Positions 19,430 through 27,384 of a stretch of 45,972 bases of DNA are shown here, piece by piece; the first letter of the stretch is position 1; every line of letters starts with the position of its first letter. The position numbers and the translations under genes are program-made. The notes beneath the pieces are model-generated. The model made no database searches. It was not told the DNA's origin and worked only from the letters and a program-made list of their open reading frames with translations. The stretch comes from Clostridia bacterium. GTDB lineage: Bacteria; Bacillota; Clostridia; Oscillospirales; CAG-272. The DNA lies in assembly GCA_017463765.1 (NCBI GenBank), contig JAFTON010000038.1:1-45972 (forward strand). The letters run 5' to 3'.

Positions 19430-20725
19430 TTAAATAATTAGTGTAAGCACACCGAGTGCAGTAATAAGTGCCGGAACGGCAACGGTAACACCGATTTTAA
19501 GGAAATCAAGATAACCGAACTTAAGCTCGTGTTCCTTCAAAATGGAGCTCCACATAATTCCGGCAAGAGCGCCGATAGGAGTCAGGCAAGCTCCGAGATT
19601 GGAGCCGACCACAGTAGCATATATCGCTGCTGCAGAGGACGCTCCACCGAGGATGGAGGAATAAAGAACGCTCATTGGAATATTGTTAATCAGATTAGAT
19701 GCAAGGAAGGAGGTTGTGCCGTACTTCCATATCGGGTTTGACTCCCCGAGAAGCTGATATATGATACCGGTAACACCGTTTGCGTTAAGTGCCTCAACCA
19801 TAACGAACATCGAAAGCACAAAGGGAATAAGCTCCCATGGCGCACGCTTAAGGCAGGCAATAAGGGCATCGGGCTTTTTCTTTCTGATGATAGAAATAAT
19901 TATGCTGCAAACGAACAGACTGACTGCTGCAAGAAGCGAAACAAGCCACATCTCAATACCGATATATGAACCAACAGCAAGGATAACTGTGCAGGCACTA
20001 AGATGGAACACACCGATACCCAGCGAAAGCTTGTCCTCAATAACCACCTCCGAAACAGTGGCATCCGATATAGGCTGCTTCAGCTTGTTTCTGAAGAGAA
20101 TATACAAGAACAGGAAGGCAACTGCACCCGAGCAAACCGTTGGCAATAGCATAACCTTAAGATAAGACATAAAGTCACCACCTGCTGCAGTGACAAGATA
20201 GATGTTTGTAGGATTACCGATAATCAACGTCATACTCCAGGTGTTTGCAGCAACGAACTCGGCTGCAAGATAGGGAATAGGGCTGATTTTCGCACTTTTT
20301 GCAAAATAGCATATAAAAGGGGTAAATGAGAGTATAATAATATCGTTGGAAGTAAAAACTGTCAGGACAGACACTGTGATATATAATATCATAAAGAGTC
20401 TTAGCTGACTTGCGCCTGCCTTAGTAAGAGCAAGGTTGGCAAGATATCTGAAGAAGCCGAGCTCGTCAAGGAAGATAGACAGAATTGTCATTGAAATAAA
20501 GAGCACCAGAATCTTCAGTGGATTTATAGCATTATCGGCAATCAGAGCCTGTCCTACCGTGGTTATATCAACCGTACCGAAGACAAGAAGAAGGATTGCA
20601 CCAATGACAGTAACTACCCAATAAGAACCGAGAGAAATATTAAACAGCTTTACCTTCGGGAAGAAGAGTACAGCCATTATCATCATAAGGCAGGTTATCG
20701 CACTTATAATAATTGCTACCCACAT
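19430..20725 (-). CDS. ArsB/NhaD-type ion-transporter family permease
   Basis: 431 residues, 10-12 membrane segments. Motifs of the ArsB/citrate-type (IT) superfamily are visible in both halves: FTSNDIIILSFTPF, IIGNPTNIYL, NLINNIPMSVLYSS and GSNLGACLTPIGALAGIMWSSIL, including the paired intramembrane hairpin Asn/Pro/Gly residues. Members move arsenite, dicarboxylates, sulfate or Na+/H+; the substrate cannot be told and no arsR, arsA or arsC is visible. First gene of a run with TIR-LRR and galT, behind a consensus promoter. The ATG at 20723-20725 has only a weak AGG before it. Stop TAA. Confidence 0.85.
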   Translation of the reverse strand: MWVAIIISAITCLMMIMAVLFFPKVKLFNISLGSYWVVTVIGAILLLVFGTVDITTVGQALIADNAINPLKILVLFISMTILSIFLDELGFFRYLANLALTKAGASQLRLFMILYITVSVLTVFTSNDIIILSFTPFICYFAKSAKISPIPYLAAEFVAANTWSMTLIIGNPTNIYLVTAAGGDFMSYLKVMLLPTVCSGAVAFLFLYILFRNKLKQPISDATVSEVVIEDKLSLGIGVFHLSACTVILAVGSYIGIEMWLVSLLAAVSLFVCSIIISIIRKKKPDALIACLKRAPWELIPFVLSMFVMVEALNANGVTGIIYQLLGESNPIWKYGTTSFLASNLINNIPMSVLYSSILGGASSAAAIYATVVGSNLGACLTPIGALAGIMWSSILKEHELKFGYLDFLKIGVTVAVPALITALGVLTLII

Positions 20726-20762
20726 AAAAAGTTAAACCTCGCAGTAAATATTTATTCATTTT

Positions 20763-20791
20763 ATTATATCACGGAGGTATTTTTTTGTCAA
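20763..20791 (-). promoter_or_regulatory. Promoter of the ArsB-like/TIR-LRR/galT operon
   Basis: Minus strand: TTGACA (20786-20791), 17 nt, TATAAT (20763-20768), both perfect. It is back-to-back with the RyR gene promoter 43 nt away, so one regulator could bind between them. Confidence 0.85.
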
Positions 20792-20833
20792 GTAAAATAG
20801 TGGTAAAGTTACCTTCAAAAACTGCAAATTGCA

Positions 20834-20862
20834 TTGACAATATTGAATAGTGGTGATATAAT
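20834..20862 (+). promoter_or_regulatory. Promoter of the RyR-domain gene
   Basis: TTGACA (20834-20839), 17 nt, TATAAT (20857-20862), both perfect consensus, 62 nt before the start. Confidence 0.85.
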
Positions 20863-20924
20863 AGCATTATAAGAAATACTATTAAAACAAAAACATCATT
20901 ACATATATTAAAAGGAGAAAAATC

Positions 20925-21206
20925 ATGTACGATCCTAAGCCTGTAGATACAAGTGACGTGCAGCTTGACTCGGAAATACTTGATCTCTGTGAGCTTATTG
21001 CAAAAAATACCCATGACGTATGGGCAGTTGGAAGAATCAAAGAAGGCTGGTCCTATGGAGAACACCGTGACGATGCAGCAAAAAAGCATCCTTGCCTCGT
21101 TCCCTACGAGGAGCTCTCCGACTCGGAGAAGAAGTATGACAGAAGCACCTCAATGGAAACTTTGAAGCTCATTATCAAACTCGGATATAAGATATCAAAG
21201 AAATAA
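20925..21206 (+). CDS. Stand-alone RyR-domain protein
   Basis: 93 residues making up almost exactly one ryanodine-receptor repeat domain (RyR, PF02026 type): YDPKPVDTSDVQLDSEI, HDVWAVGRIKEGWSYGEHRDD, HPCLVPYEELSDSEKKYDR and a closing METLKLIIKLGY. It is cytoplasmic, with no signal or membrane segment. The role of bacterial RyR domains is unknown; they are suspected small ligand-binding modules. The ATG has AAAGGAG 7 nt upstream. Monocistronic, with a perfect promoter and a terminator, so probably well expressed. It is divergent from the operon with the TIR-LRR gene. Stop TAA. Confidence 0.92.
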   Translation: MYDPKPVDTSDVQLDSEILDLCELIAKNTHDVWAVGRIKEGWSYGEHRDDAAKKHPCLVPYEELSDSEKKYDRSTSMETLKLIIKLGYKISKK

Positions 21207-21212
21207 ACAAAG

Positions 21213-21257
21213 AAAACAGAAGTCCCGTGGAAAACCCATAAGACTTCTGTTTTTTTA
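21213..21257 (+). terminator. Bidirectional terminator between RyR and GT2 genes
   Basis: AACAGAAGTC (21215-21224) pairs with GACTTCTGTT (21242-21251), followed by a T run on the plus strand; the minus strand reads into TTTTCTTTG. It separates convergent genes. Confidence 0.85.
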
Positions 21258-21287
21258 TCCGGTCGGTGAAAGCCGACTTTTTTTACT

Positions 21288-22301
21288 TTAGTTGAATCTT
21301 ACAATCTTGTTTGCAAGTCTGTAAATAAACACGCCGAAATTACGACCAAATTTACCGGGCAGGCAGATAAGCGCAAGGGGCGTACGGTAACGGAAATGCT
21401 TTCCCCACTTTGCATCATAATCAATACAGCCCTGCCACATATCATCAAGTGTGGCATCAGCCTCATCGCTCTTGTTAAGACGGGCATAAAGAATCGAAAT
21501 ACCAAACATTACGAAGAACTCATGCTTCAGATACTTCTTCAACATCGGGCTCTTTATCTCGTCAAGACGGCAGGTCTTAAAGCAACGCTCGGTTACCAAA
21601 AGCTGATGTGTATAGCGCTTCTTCATTACCTCCTCCTGCACCGACTGGTCGGGTCTGCCGATCCAATAACGGTAGAGGTCGATATTCATATAGTACATCT
21701 TTTCCACTGCGTGAAGGACACGACAGATCATAAGATTGTCCTCATAGAATACGTGCTTGGGAAGAGGCTCTACAGCCGTCTCTCTCATAAGCTGAGTACG
21801 GAAGGTACAGGAATGAATGGTAAGCATCTGGTGAATTCTGAAGCGTTTCGTATCATTCCAGCCAAAAATCCTTCCAGTAGGAAGAACGCTCTTATAGCAG
21901 ATAGATCTGTCACCAATGCCGTCGGTATGTACGTAGAAATAGTTTGTAACCATAAGGTCGATACCACCGTTTCTGTCGCATTCCTCAAGCTTATCAAGGA
22001 AGGCGGGAAAATCCTCACTCATAACGTCATCGGAGTCAACAACCTTAAAGTATTTACCTGTCGCGTGAATAAGGCCCTGATTAATTCCCTCTCCGTGACC
22101 ACCGTTCTCCTGATGGACAACGCGCACAATCGAAGGATATTTCGCCACATAGGCATCAGCAATCTCCCCTGTGCGATCCTTGGAACCATCGTTGATAATA
22201 ATGATCTCAACACGCTCGCCACCCTTAAGGAGACTGTCCACACATTTTTCCATATATGCCTCGGAATTATAGCAAGGCACTGTTACTGTTAATAGCTTCA
22301 T
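21288..22301 (-). CDS. Family 2 glycosyltransferase
   Basis: 337 residues, GT-A fold, inverting sugar transferase. Seen: TVTVPCYNSEAYMEKCVDSL at the N-terminus, INDGSKDRT (about 37-43), the metal-binding DSDD at 89-92, and a C-terminal region with basic residues and a short hydrophobic helix but no clear membrane segment. The ATG at 22299-22301 is chosen; it starts one base after the TGA of glf, so the two genes are tightly coupled. With glf beside it, it may transfer galactofuranose into a surface glycan (inference). Stop TAA. Confidence 0.92.
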   Translation of the reverse strand: MKLLTVTVPCYNSEAYMEKCVDSLLKGGERVEIIIINDGSKDRTGEIADAYVAKYPSIVRVVHQENGGHGEGINQGLIHATGKYFKVVDSDDVMSEDFPAFLDKLEECDRNGGIDLMVTNYFYVHTDGIGDRSICYKSVLPTGRIFGWNDTKRFRIHQMLTIHSCTFRTQLMRETAVEPLPKHVFYEDNLMICRVLHAVEKMYYMNIDLYRYWIGRPDQSVQEEVMKKRYTHQLLVTERCFKTCRLDEIKSPMLKKYLKHEFFVMFGISILYARLNKSDEADATLDDMWQGCIDYDAKWGKHFRYRTPLALICLPGKFGRNFGVFIYRLANKIVRFN

Positions 22302-22302
22302 A

Positions 22303-23403
22303 TCAGTTAAGCTCTCTTTCTGCCACATCCAATGCAGAAGCAATTACTGCATCCATATCGTAGTAGCGATATTCAGCAAGTCTGCCACCGAAGATTACGC
22401 CACTCTCACCATCTGCAAGAGCCTTGTACTTAGCGTACAAAGCACCATTGGTCTCGTCATTGATGGGATAGTAGGGTTCAATTCCCGGTTGCCACTCCTG
22501 GCTGTACTCTTTAGAAATAACCGTCTTTGGCTGCGTACCAAACTCAAAGTGCTTATGCTCGATAATTCTTGTATAGGGTGTCTCTCTGTCGGTATAGTTG
22601 ATAACTGCATTACCCTGATAGTTGTCGGTGTCAAGAAGCTCGGTTTCAAACCTTACACTGCGATAGCCGAGAGGGCCGTAGCAGAAGTTGAAATAGCTGT
22701 CAATAGGGCCGGTATAAACCACCTTATCGGCAAGAGCGTCAAGCTCTTCCCTGTTCTCGAGATAGTCAACCGAAAGCTTTACCTCAACCCCCTCAAGCAT
22801 TCTCTCCACCATAGAGGTGTATCCACCAATAGGAATACCCTGATAGAGAGCGTTGAAATAGTTGTTGTCAAAGGTAAAGCGTACCGGCAGACGGCGAATG
22901 ATAAAGGCAGGAAGCTCTGTGCAGGGTCTGCCCCACTGCTTCTCGGTATATCCCTTTACAAGTCGCTCGTAAATATCGGTGCCGACAAGTGAGATCGCTT
23001 GCTCCTCAAGGTTCTTAGGCTCGCTGATTCCTGCAGAAGCACGCTGTTCTGCAATCTTCGCCTTCGCCTCCTCGGGAGTAACGACACCCCACATCTTATT
23101 AAAGGTATACATATTAAACGGCAGCGAATAAAGCTCACCGTGATAGTTGGCAACAGGAGAGTTGGTATATCGGTTAAACTCGGCAAAACGAGTCACATAC
23201 TCCCACACGCGCTTATCGTTTGTATGGAAAATATGCGCGCCGTATTTATGTACGTTGATACCCTCCACCTGCTCGGTGTAGATATTACCGGCGATATGAT
23301 CGCGCTTGTCGATAACCAGCACTCTCTTTCCTGCGTCTGCAGCCTGTCTTGCAAATACTGCGCCGAAGAGTCCTGCGCCTACAATTAAATAATCATATTT
23401 CAT
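22303..23403 (-). CDS. glf: UDP-galactopyranose mutase
   Basis: Flavoenzyme that converts UDP-galactopyranose to UDP-galactofuranose, the donor for galactofuranose-containing surface glycans. 366 residues, full length. Seen: the FAD-binding YDYLIVGAGLFGAVFAR and VIDKRDHIAGN, the family motifs GAHIFHTNDKRVWEY and GYTEKQWGRPC, and the flavin-contacting GRLAEYRYYDMD near the end. It stops 1 nt before the GT2 start. There is no strong ribosome site. It lies 82 nt after the GPH symporter gene. Stop TGA. Confidence 0.97.
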   Translation of the reverse strand: MKYDYLIVGAGLFGAVFARQAADAGKRVLVIDKRDHIAGNIYTEQVEGINVHKYGAHIFHTNDKRVWEYVTRFAEFNRYTNSPVANYHGELYSLPFNMYTFNKMWGVVTPEEAKAKIAEQRASAGISEPKNLEEQAISLVGTDIYERLVKGYTEKQWGRPCTELPAFIIRRLPVRFTFDNNYFNALYQGIPIGGYTSMVERMLEGVEVKLSVDYLENREELDALADKVVYTGPIDSYFNFCYGPLGYRSVRFETELLDTDNYQGNAVINYTDRETPYTRIIEHKHFEFGTQPKTVISKEYSQEWQPGIEPYYPINDETNGALYAKYKALADGESGVIFGGRLAEYRYYDMDAVIASALDVAERELN

Positions 23404-23422
23404 AGTTTTCTTTTTAGACTAA

Positions 23423-23437
23423 TAGTGTTTTACACTA
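23423..23437. promoter_or_regulatory. Short palindrome upstream of glf
   Basis: TAGTGT (23423-23428) and ACACTA (23432-23437) form a perfect dyad around TTT, 20 nt before glf. It could be an operator or a small hairpin; no promoter is evident here. Confidence 0.3.
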
Positions 23438-23485
23438 AAGCTTGAATTGAATAAATTTTTTCGATATCTTATTGATTTTTATAAA

Positions 23486-25108
23486 TTACGCCTGTTCGGT
23501 AACGGTAGCATTGGTAACGGTCTCATCAGTGATGGTTGCCATAGCCTCTTCCATAGACATACCGTCTGCAACGGCAGCCTTACGAGCCGCATTTACAGCC
23601 TGAATAGTCTTTATACGCTCACCGTCAAGGGAATATCCCTTCATAGACCAGAGCGTAAGTGCCCATGCTGCCATGGGAATAAGGCAGAACAGAGCGATAA
23701 CAACCCAGTTCATACCGTCTACGTACAAAGTAGTCTTGGTGGGAAGCTCGTGAACGCCGATGAAGAGGAGGGCAACAGATACAACCGTCGCTGAGAGGCT
23801 GGACACCAGCTTATCAACAAGGCTGAAGAGTGTACCCATAATACCGGGAATAAACTTACCGGAACGATAGGTCTCATAGTCTGCGCAGTCTGCAACCATG
23901 GGGATAGGCATATCTGCAGTAGCATAGTACGCACCATAGCCAACACCGAAGAAGAGAACGAACAGAACTGTATAAAGATTGATTGTAATCTTGAAATCAG
24001 GACCGAAAAGAGCTCCCTCGAAGATGTTGAGGTTCCAGTTAGGATCACCAAATCTCCAGAGCAGAAGCATCACAAGAACACCGATGTAGCAAGCAAAGGC
24101 AACTGCAACGTAGGTCATAAGTGACTTTTTCTGTCCATGCTTCTGAGAGGTACGAACGGTGAGAAGGAAGAAGGGCGCAGAGAATACGTAGCCCATTACC
24201 ATCATAATGAGGTAAAGGCTGTCGTAACGGTTCTGACCGATTATCTCACCTGCAGCATTAACTGTAGTACCGAACTGCGTCATACATCCGTAAAGCATAC
24301 AGAGAACTGTTACGTTTGTAGCGATGGAGAGTGCAAGCTTGCATCCACCACCTGCAACCATAAGACGCTGGAGGGGCTTGTTATTCTTAACGATGTCTAC
24401 ATATTCTCTCAGCTGAACCTGCTCCTGCTTGCCACCGATACCAAAGTACTTGGTCTGATCCTTCTCCCAGATACCGATGATAGCAAGAACGGTAAGGATA
24501 ACAGAGATTACAACACCAACGGGAGTCATAATCGCGAACCAGGTAGAGTTATAGTCACCCGCGATATTATCACCTGCGATGATGGGACCAACAAACTGCA
24601 TTGCACCCATACCAACGAGAGAAGCGATGGTATTGAATACAGTGAAGAGGGGACGCTGCTTTGGATCGTTTGTAAGAACGGGCTGTGCAGAACGTGTAAC
24701 CGAGGTCTGGAAGGTATAGCCGATAACCCACACTGCATATAGCAGAATAAACAGGGTGTAGCGAAGCCACATTGCAGATGCCGGAACAAGAGGAGTAAGT
24801 ATGTAAAGTGCGATTACCGATATAGCCATAACAACGTTACCGATAACCATAAAGGGACGGAATTTACCGAACTTACCGTCGGTCTTATCCATAATAGCAC
24901 CGATGATCGGGTCGGTGATAGCGTCAAACACACGCATACCGGTAACCATGAAGGACGCAAATACCATTGCAATACCAAGAACCTTGTTACCGAAGGTCGC
25001 TATGTAACTTAAGATAAGCACGAAGTAGACGTTTGTTGCACCGTTGTTCATCGGGAACAGGGCGAGCTGATAAAATTTGGCGCGATTTACGCCGTTGGTT
25101 TCGTTCAT
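23486..25108 (-). CDS. Glycoside-pentoside-hexuronide (GPH) cation symporter
   Basis: MFS-type sugar importer of the GPH family, 540 residues with about 12 membrane segments. The hallmark DAITDPIIGAIMDKTDGKFGKFRPFM is present near residue 60. Members take up melibiose, lactose, glucuronides or xylosides with Na+ or H+. It sits downstream of the GH2 gene, so a beta-galactoside or beta-glucuronide is plausible but not shown. The ATG at 25106-25108 is chosen: AAAGGAG lies 8 nt upstream, and an in-frame TTG overlaps that site. The C-terminus is a ~45-residue soluble tail. Stop TAA. Confidence 0.9.
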   Translation of the reverse strand: MNETNGVNRAKFYQLALFPMNNGATNVYFVLILSYIATFGNKVLGIAMVFASFMVTGMRVFDAITDPIIGAIMDKTDGKFGKFRPFMVIGNVVMAISVIALYILTPLVPASAMWLRYTLFILLYAVWVIGYTFQTSVTRSAQPVLTNDPKQRPLFTVFNTIASLVGMGAMQFVGPIIAGDNIAGDYNSTWFAIMTPVGVVISVILTVLAIIGIWEKDQTKYFGIGGKQEQVQLREYVDIVKNNKPLQRLMVAGGGCKLALSIATNVTVLCMLYGCMTQFGTTVNAAGEIIGQNRYDSLYLIMMVMGYVFSAPFFLLTVRTSQKHGQKKSLMTYVAVAFACYIGVLVMLLLWRFGDPNWNLNIFEGALFGPDFKITINLYTVLFVLFFGVGYGAYYATADMPIPMVADCADYETYRSGKFIPGIMGTLFSLVDKLVSSLSATVVSVALLFIGVHELPTKTTLYVDGMNWVVIALFCLIPMAAWALTLWSMKGYSLDGERIKTIQAVNAARKAAVADGMSMEEAMATITDETVTNATVTEQA

Positions 25109-25323
25109 TTTATGAACTCCTTTCAATTAAAGGCATTTTATGTTAACTTATACGCTTTAAATACACCTAAATGTAAATAAATATTGAAGCATGATGAAAA
25201 CTGGCTTTCAAATTCTATAACGTGGAATTTGAGGCAAAATCTTCGCTCGAGACCCGAAGCTGTAGAAAAACCTACTGCGAGTGGTGACAAACGGGGAAAT
25301 CAACCAAATTACACGACTAAAAA
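25109..25323 (-). other. 215-nt spacer between GH2 and GPH genes with small hairpins
   Basis: No gene is seen. It holds an inverted repeat CAAATTC/GAATTTG (25209-25231) and a CTTCG/CGAAG hairpin (25241-25259). Neither has a T tract, so they are more likely mRNA-stability elements than terminators. Confidence 0.35.
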
Positions 25324-27243
25324 TTAAGTCCAGTTACCACCGTTAGCCTTCTTCTTGCTGAGATGATACGACGGATCGGGCTTGTCGGTTCTGTATATAG
25401 TGATCTGATCGTTGTGCTTGCCGTAGGATGCCTGAATTTTTGTTTTGCCGGTCAGAGGAATACGGAAGGTAAATACCTTATTTCCTGCTTTAGTGGCTAC
25501 CTTCTTGCCGTTGACAAAAAGGGTTACCTCAGGACAGTTGGAATATACCTTAACGGTGGTCATGGTTTCAGCACGCTTTTTATAGCGTCTGCCACAGATG
25601 TAAACGAATGGATCCTTCGACCACCAAGCCTTATAGAGATAGAAGCTATCCTTCTTTATCTTTCTGTCAAAGGTAACAAGACCCTTGTGGTTCATGCCGG
25701 GCTCGCCACCCTGATTTCTCGCATCGGCAGCGAAGTCAAACATATTCCACAGGTGAGTCGCCCACATAAACGGACGCTTCTCAAAGAAGTTAAGCATAAA
25801 CTCGTTATACTTACACTGATATTCCTCGGTCTGATCTCCACGCTTGGGATGAGAGGAATGAAGATTAGGCATACATTCGCAGCCGTACTCAGAGTAACCG
25901 AGACAACGGTTGGGATAACGGCGATGGAAATAATCAACCCATATGTTGTTTAGCCACATAAACGGAGTGTACCAGCCCAGATAGAGATTCCAGCTTACAA
26001 CGTCGGATATATGTCCGACAGCGTCAAAAGGAGCACACATAGCATAGCAGGCAAGTGTGGTAGGACGGCTGGGGTCCATCTCATGAATAAGGTCGTTAAG
26101 CAGCTTGTGATTATCCATCATATCTGCCTTCTTGGTAGTAGAGATGGTAATCTCGTTTGAGATACCCCACACACAGATTGACGGATGGTTATAGCACTGA
26201 ACAATAAGCTCCTTCATCTGACTCACGGTGTTCTCTCTACCGTTCGGCATATGTTCGGAAATGTAAGGAATTTCTGCCCAAACGATCATACCGTACTTAT
26301 CACAGAGATCGTAGAAATACTGATCATGCTGATAGTGCGCAAGACGGATTGTATTTGCACCAACCTCACGAATAATTTCCATATCGATATCATGATGCTT
26401 TTTAGTAATGGCGTTACCGATTCCCTTCCAGTCCTGGTGACGACAAACGCCACGAAGGGGATAGGACTTACCGTTAAGGAAGAAGCCCTTATTGGAATCG
26501 ATACGGAAGGAACGGCAGCCGAACTGAACCGAAACCTTATCCACGGCCTTCTCATCCACATAAAGTGTTGCCTCGCAGGTGTAGAGATACGGATCCTCTA
26601 TACCGTGCCAGAGGTGAGCCTTTCTGATAACGATAGTCTCGTCATTGTCATGTCCTGTGCCAACTACCCTTCCCTCTGCATCACGGAGGGCAATGTCAAC
26701 ACGTCCATTTTCAGCGTTGTGCCAGTTACGCACCCATACTGCTGCATCCTCGCCACGCATCTCAGGGCAAACGGCAAGACCACGTCCACCGAAAAAGTCC
26801 ATATCAAAATGATGCTTGTTAACAACTATAAGCTTCACATCACGGTAGATACCACCGTAGAAGGTGAAGTCGGCCTTCTGAGGATAAACTCTGTCGTTCT
26901 TGGAGTTATCAACCTCAACGACCATGTGATTTATATTTTTAAGATAATCGGTAATATCAGCACGGAAGGTTGAGTAGCCACCGTCGTGAGTCATAATCTC
27001 CTTGCCGTTAAGGACTACTCTTGCCGATGCATTTACACCGTTGAATTCAAGGTAAAGACGCTCCTCGTCAGAAAAAGCGGGAGCAGTAAAGCTTTTTTCA
27101 TAAAAACAGGTACCACGGTAGTAATCGTCACCACCGTCCTGTCCGTCCTCATTATTCCATGTATGAGGAATATCTACGTTATACTCGCTTCCGTCATGAT
27201 AACGGAACAGCCAGCCGTCGTTAATAAGTTGCTCTTTTCTCAT
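25324..27243 (-). CDS. Family GH2 glycoside hydrolase (beta-galactosidase/glucuronidase type)
   Basis: 639 residues, no signal peptide, so intracellular. GH2 layout: jelly-roll sugar-binding domain (1-~165), Ig-like domain (to ~265), then a TIM barrel. Catalytic residues fit: acid/base E364 in WGISNE and nucleophile E452 in LGYSEYG. A C-terminal Ig-like domain (~560-620) and a basic tail follow. The short length resembles compact GH2 beta-galactosidases or beta-glucuronidases; I do not see enough to choose. The start has AGGAG 6 nt upstream. Placed between the permuted GH3 and the GPH symporter, it probably hydrolyses the imported disaccharide. Stop TAA. Confidence 0.92.
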   Translation of the reverse strand: MRKEQLINDGWLFRYHDGSEYNVDIPHTWNNEDGQDGGDDYYRGTCFYEKSFTAPAFSDEERLYLEFNGVNASARVVLNGKEIMTHDGGYSTFRADITDYLKNINHMVVEVDNSKNDRVYPQKADFTFYGGIYRDVKLIVVNKHHFDMDFFGGRGLAVCPEMRGEDAAVWVRNWHNAENGRVDIALRDAEGRVVGTGHDNDETIVIRKAHLWHGIEDPYLYTCEATLYVDEKAVDKVSVQFGCRSFRIDSNKGFFLNGKSYPLRGVCRHQDWKGIGNAITKKHHDIDMEIIREVGANTIRLAHYQHDQYFYDLCDKYGMIVWAEIPYISEHMPNGRENTVSQMKELIVQCYNHPSICVWGISNEITISTTKKADMMDNHKLLNDLIHEMDPSRPTTLACYAMCAPFDAVGHISDVVSWNLYLGWYTPFMWLNNIWVDYFHRRYPNRCLGYSEYGCECMPNLHSSHPKRGDQTEEYQCKYNEFMLNFFEKRPFMWATHLWNMFDFAADARNQGGEPGMNHKGLVTFDRKIKKDSFYLYKAWWSKDPFVYICGRRYKKRAETMTTVKVYSNCPEVTLFVNGKKVATKAGNKVFTFRIPLTGKTKIQASYGKHNDQITIYRTDKPDPSYHLSKKKANGGNWT

Positions 27244-27266
27244 AGCAATCTCCTATATTAAGTTAA

Positions 27267-27330
27267 TAGACGTAGGTGAAAACCTGCGTCTATAATGAAA
27301 CGATCTCCCTGCCCGATAAGGCAGGGGATC
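27267..27330 (-). repeat. Two hairpins in the leader of the GH2 gene
   Basis: TAGACGTAGGT (27267-27277) pairs with ACCTGCGTCTA (27282-27292) around GAAA, and GATCTCCCTGCC (27302-27313) pairs with GGCAGGGGATC (27320-27330). They lie between the GH3 terminator and the GH2 ribosome site. Confidence 0.6.
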
Positions 27331-27369
27331 AAAAAGCGTAAGCTCTCCGGAGCCGAAGCTCCGGAAAGC
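27331..27369 (-). terminator. Probable terminator of the permuted GH3 gene
   Basis: In the minus-strand RNA a 12-bp stem (27342-27369, core CCGGAGC/GCTCCGG) closes on a UUCG tetraloop and is followed, after UUACGC, by UUUUU (27331-27335). The short gap before the U tract makes it imperfect; partial readthrough into GH2 is possible. Confidence 0.55.
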
Positions 27370-27384
27370 GTTTTAGGTTAATTA

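Noticed and set aside
19430..20725. An arsenic-resistance operon
   Set aside because: The permease is only ArsB-like at superfamily level and there is no arsR, arsC, arsA or arsD beside it.
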